Notes under the pieces: model-generated
Seen by the model: the letters and a program-made list of their open reading frames with translations, nothing else
What the model was told of the DNA's origin: nothing
Database searches by the model: none
Position numbers and translations under genes: made by a program
Assembly: GCA_002427055.1 (NCBI GenBank)
Contig: DIPA01000043.1
Coordinates: forward strand, 1-6,213
DNA length: 6,213 nt
Source: Firmicutes bacterium UBA5500
Lineage (GTDB): Bacteria > Bacillota > UBA994 > UBA5500
Reading direction: 5' to 3'
Part shown: positions 3,965 through 6,213 of the stretch, in pieces
How the letters are laid out: every line of letters starts with the position of its first letter
How positions within the stretch are numbered: the first letter of the stretch is position 1

Positions 3965-6213
3965 ATGAGAAGAAAAACGACACTCCTAGTTTTGCTGACG
4001 CTCTTGCTGCTGCTTGAACCGCTAAGCGGAAGAGTGGTAATGGCTGCCGAACCCCAAAGTACGGGTAGCGTTGAGTACAACAGAATTGTTACCACTTATC
4101 CCATAATGAACGCAGCTGGGATTAACGACTTAGGGTTTCTGACTAAGTTCATCGGGGCGGATAACAACTCTGTCTTCAATGTCGCGCCTGGGTTTACCAG
4201 GAATTATGCTAATGGGTCGGCTGAGAAACCTAACAATTTGTCGTTTGATACCACGTTTCGCCATCAAGACGATAGCAATACCTATAATGTGGAGTATCAG
4301 TACCAAATGGAAGAGGCGCTTAGCCCAGCCATTAAAAAAGGTGATATGAAGGTTGCCTTGATGGCCAACCTGACCAACGACAATCACTGGAACGCCATAC
4401 GTCATCTTGATAAAAAAACTGCCTACCCTGAGGCTTGGATCAGTACTTACTCTAAATACCTGATCGAGCATTCAACCAAGCAATATAACAGTGATACGAC
4501 CAAGACCATGGGCAAGTACAGCTTTGTACCAATCGGCACCGATCCTTACGGCCACCATCTATATTTCGGCGCTATTGGGCATGTTTGCACCTGTGGCTCC
4601 TCTAAGGTTTCTAACGTCAGCATTATTCTGGCCGACACTGTTGGCCCATGCGTCACCTCTGTTGTGGCCAGTAGCGACCGCAGCGACGGTAGCCTGAACC
4701 TGAGACCGGGTGAAATGATCTATTTCACCCTGCAATTCGATGAACCCATTCGCTTTGCCGATGATACGGCAATGTCGTTGGCCAATGCCCCCAAGCTGAA
4801 GCTGGAACTACGGGGCATTACCGACAATGTGGTCAAGAATGTCGCGGCTGAAGCCTCCTTGATAAGTCTGGATGGGGATACGCTGACCTTCGCTTATCAA
4901 GTCCCAGCCACCTATACACTGCCTGAGGGAAACGTCAACACTAATTTCTATATCTCGGCAATTGCACCTTACTCTGAGCAGACATCGTGGGTGAGTGACA
5001 GCAATGTCTTCAACCTCAGATTATTTGGCAAGAACGGAGCCTCTGGCAACTACTTGGATCACAGCAGCAAGACTAGCTCGCTGATCGTTGATATGGCCGG
5101 CAACCCGCTGGATATTGCTAGATCGACCCGAGGCCTGAAAGCGGCAGCGTATCTTGATGGCATTGTTCCGACGGTTACCGCTATTGATGTCGCTGGTCGC
5201 GCTGAGGTGAGCGGGGAGTCCTCAGTGAGTGACGTTTATGCCCGTATCGGTGAACCGCTCGGCTTCTTCGTGCAGTTCTCGGAACCAGTGCAATATGTAC
5301 GCCAGACCACCGGTGAGGCAGTGCCCTTCGATAGGGGCTATCTAAGTGACGGCAGACTACTACCAGGAGCCCAGAGCATGATGTTCGTTGGTAGCGACAC
5401 TATCGAGCTGCTGGCCGAGCTGAACATTATGGAAGGCAGTCAGCCAGTGACAGCCGCTGCCCAGTACGTTACGAATGTGCGGTTGAAGGATGGCAGATCT
5501 GCCTCCCAAGTTTACTTTCGGACATCTAGCTCGGTCAACCATGACATGTCTGCTTTGGTCTATGCGGGCGGAGCTGAGATGCCAGTGGGGATCAACCGCA
5601 TTTACCTACAGGATAGCTCGTCGGCCAAGTATTACCTGGCCGACGCCAGCGGCAATCCCTATGCCACCGAAATGACATATATCGACGCTCCTGAGGGCCA
5701 ACGCCTGCTGCCCAAGCAGCAACAATGGTTGGATCTTGGCAAGCCGCAGGTTGCTACCAACTTGACGGCCGAAGGGGGCAAGTATCGGCCCATGACCTAT
5801 GGCGGAGAGCATGATGCAACTGCCTTCTGCTTCCCAGTGCTAATTTCCGATCCCCCCACCGACAGCACTAGTCTAGCGAGCGGTAGCAACGGGGCAACTG
5901 GCTACTTCATGTGGCGTGATGAGCAGGAATTGCCACCGCCGTATGTGGACAAATATCCGTTTGAATATGCTGTCACTGGTAGCAGCGAGCAGCCAGACGG
6001 CAGTGCGTATCGGCCCGCTATGACCTACGACAAGTATCCCTTTACCCAGATCGACTCCGGCAATTTCATCCATATCCGCTTTGTAGAAGGTGTAGACTAC
6101 AACTTCAGCACCTCTCAGTTGGTCGTCTACCCAGTAGACCACGCCAACAACCAAGGCTCAGGGACATCTTTCACCCTAGACTTTACTGTCGATCGGCGCC
6201 CCCCGATCATTGA
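3965..6213 (+). CDS. Large secreted repeat protein, probably cell-surface (3' end outside window)
   Basis: The frame is open from ATG 3965 to the right edge: 749 complete codons, no stop. A clear signal peptide is seen: MRRK, a leucine-rich core (residues 7-17), and a likely type I cleavage site after V25-M-A27, so the product is exported. Residues 28 to about 222 form an N-terminal domain that I do not recognise; the SNVSIILAD end is reminiscent of galactose-binding-like beta-sandwiches, but this is weak. Two tandem modules of about 180 residues follow. Each has GExxxxFxxQFxEP[IV], at G249-I262 and G429-V442, exactly 180 residues apart. Each ends in D-x-x-GNP, at D376 and D560. This pattern suggests Ig-like or SbsA-like adhesin/S-layer modules. 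A third, more divergent module starts near G592 (GKPQVATNL), and RRPPII at the edge may open a fourth. Only four cysteines (208, 210, 229, 622) were found. Anchoring domains such as SLH, if any, would lie downstream. The ligand is unknown. Confidence 0.85.
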   Translation, partial: MRRKTTLLVLLTLLLLLEPLSGRVVMAAEPQSTGSVEYNRIVTTYPIMNAAGINDLGFLTKFIGADNNSVFNVAPGFTRNYANGSAEKPNNLSFDTTFRHQDDSNTYNVEYQYQMEEALSPAIKKGDMKVALMANLTNDNHWNAIRHLDKKTAYPEAWISTYSKYLIEHSTKQYNSDTTKTMGKYSFVPIGTDPYGHHLYFGAIGHVCTCGSSKVSNVSIILADTVGPCVTSVVASSDRSDGSLNLRPGEMIYFTLQFDEPIRFADDTAMSLANAPKLKLELRGITDNVVKNVAAEASLISLDGDTLTFAYQVPATYTLPEGNVNTNFYISAIAPYSEQTSWVSDSNVFNLRLFGKNGASGNYLDHSSKTSSLIVDMAGNPLDIARSTRGLKAAAYLDGIVPTVTAIDVAGRAEVSGESSVSDVYARIGEPLGFFVQFSEPVQYVRQTTGEAVPFDRGYLSDGRLLPGAQSMMFVGSDTIELLAELNIMEGSQPVTAAAQYVTNVRLKDGRSASQVYFRTSSSVNHDMSALVYAGGAEMPVGINRIYLQDSSSAKYYLADASGNPYATEMTYIDAPEGQRLLPKQQQWLDLGKPQVATNLTAEGGKYRPMTYGGEHDATAFCFPVLISDPPTDSTSLASGSNGATGYFMWRDEQELPPPYVDKYPFEYAVTGSSEQPDGSAYRPAMTYDKYPFTQIDSGNFIHIRFVEGVDYNFSTSQLVVYPVDHANNQGSGTSFTLDFTVDRRPPII
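4637..5158 (+). repeat. Protein-level tandem module 1 of the secreted protein
   Basis: Residues of about 225-398 form the first of two matching modules. It opens with TVGPCVTSV, carries GEMIYFTLQFDEPI at 249-262 and ends with DMAGNP at 376-381. The signature motif has the same internal spacing as module 2, with conserved Gly, Glu, Phe, Gln-Phe and Glu-Pro. The boundaries are approximate, and similarity is at protein level only. Confidence 0.65.
5159..5713 (+). repeat. Protein-level tandem module 2 of the secreted protein
   Basis: Residues of about 399-583 form the second module. It opens with GIVPTVTAID, carries GEPLGFFVQFSEPV at 429-442 and ends with DASGNP at 560-565. It lies 180-184 residues after the corresponding points of module 1. 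The end boundary is approximate. Confidence 0.65.
5783..6043 (+). repeat. Short internal repeats YRP(A)MTY and DKYPF
   Basis: Residues 607-612 (YRPMTY) and 682-688 (YRPAMTY) are encoded by nearly the same DNA: TATCGGCCC, then directly or after GCT, ATGACCTA. DKYPF occurs at 662-666 and 689-693. These repeats lie within the divergent third module and suggest a local duplication. The function is unknown. Confidence 0.55.

Noticed and set aside
4130..4471. Minus-strand open frame of 113 codons
   Set aside because: It lies wholly inside the secreted-protein gene, which has a signal peptide, continuous coding and repeated modules; the minus-strand frame has no ribosome binding site or recognisable domain.
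5873..6154. Minus-strand open frame of 93 codons
   Set aside because: It is antisense to the third module of the secreted protein, without independent coding evidence.

Overview
The window carries five protein genes from what is most likely an anaerobic, low-to-mid-GC Firmicute (Clostridia or Negativicutes). The evidence is AGGAGG-type ribosome binding sites before nearly every gene, frequent AGA/AGG and ATA codons, an iron-sulfur flavoprotein and a double [4Fe-4S] protein of the QueG type, and a large secreted protein built of repeated beta-sandwich-like modules. The assignment to a phylum is inference; nothing here fixes a genus.

Layout. Positions 1-69 are the tail of upstream DNA leading to a strong ribosome binding site. 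A calcineurin-like metallophosphoesterase (70-855, +) follows. Then comes a 421-base stretch without a convincing gene (856-1276), which holds several hairpins, one of them terminator-like, and a promoter for the next gene. The next gene is a QueG-related double [4Fe-4S] protein (1277-2203, +) in which the expected catalytic aspartate appears to be alanine. After 149 bases comes an Isf-type flavodoxin-fold protein with a compact CX2CX2CX5C motif (2353-2976, +). These two redox genes may be partners, but the spacing does not prove an operon.

The second half has a different character. A TetR/AcrR-family repressor (3185-3811, -) ends in a terminator hairpin facing the flavoprotein gene. It is transcribed divergently from a large open gene (3965 to the window end, +) that runs off the right edge without a stop. 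That gene encodes a signal peptide, an N-terminal domain I do not recognise, two clear tandem modules of about 180 residues, a more divergent third module and perhaps the start of a fourth. The 153-base divergent region contains a near-perfect 25-bp inverted repeat that is a good candidate for the TetR operator. It overlaps a possible promoter of the secreted-protein gene and lies upstream of the tetR -10-like sequences.

No rRNA, tRNA, CRISPR array, insertion sequence or integrase was recognised. The most interesting items are the TetR/operator/surface-protein unit, the catalytically altered QueG paralogue next to an iron-sulfur flavoprotein, and the hairpin-rich gene-free stretch containing two mutually exclusive stems.
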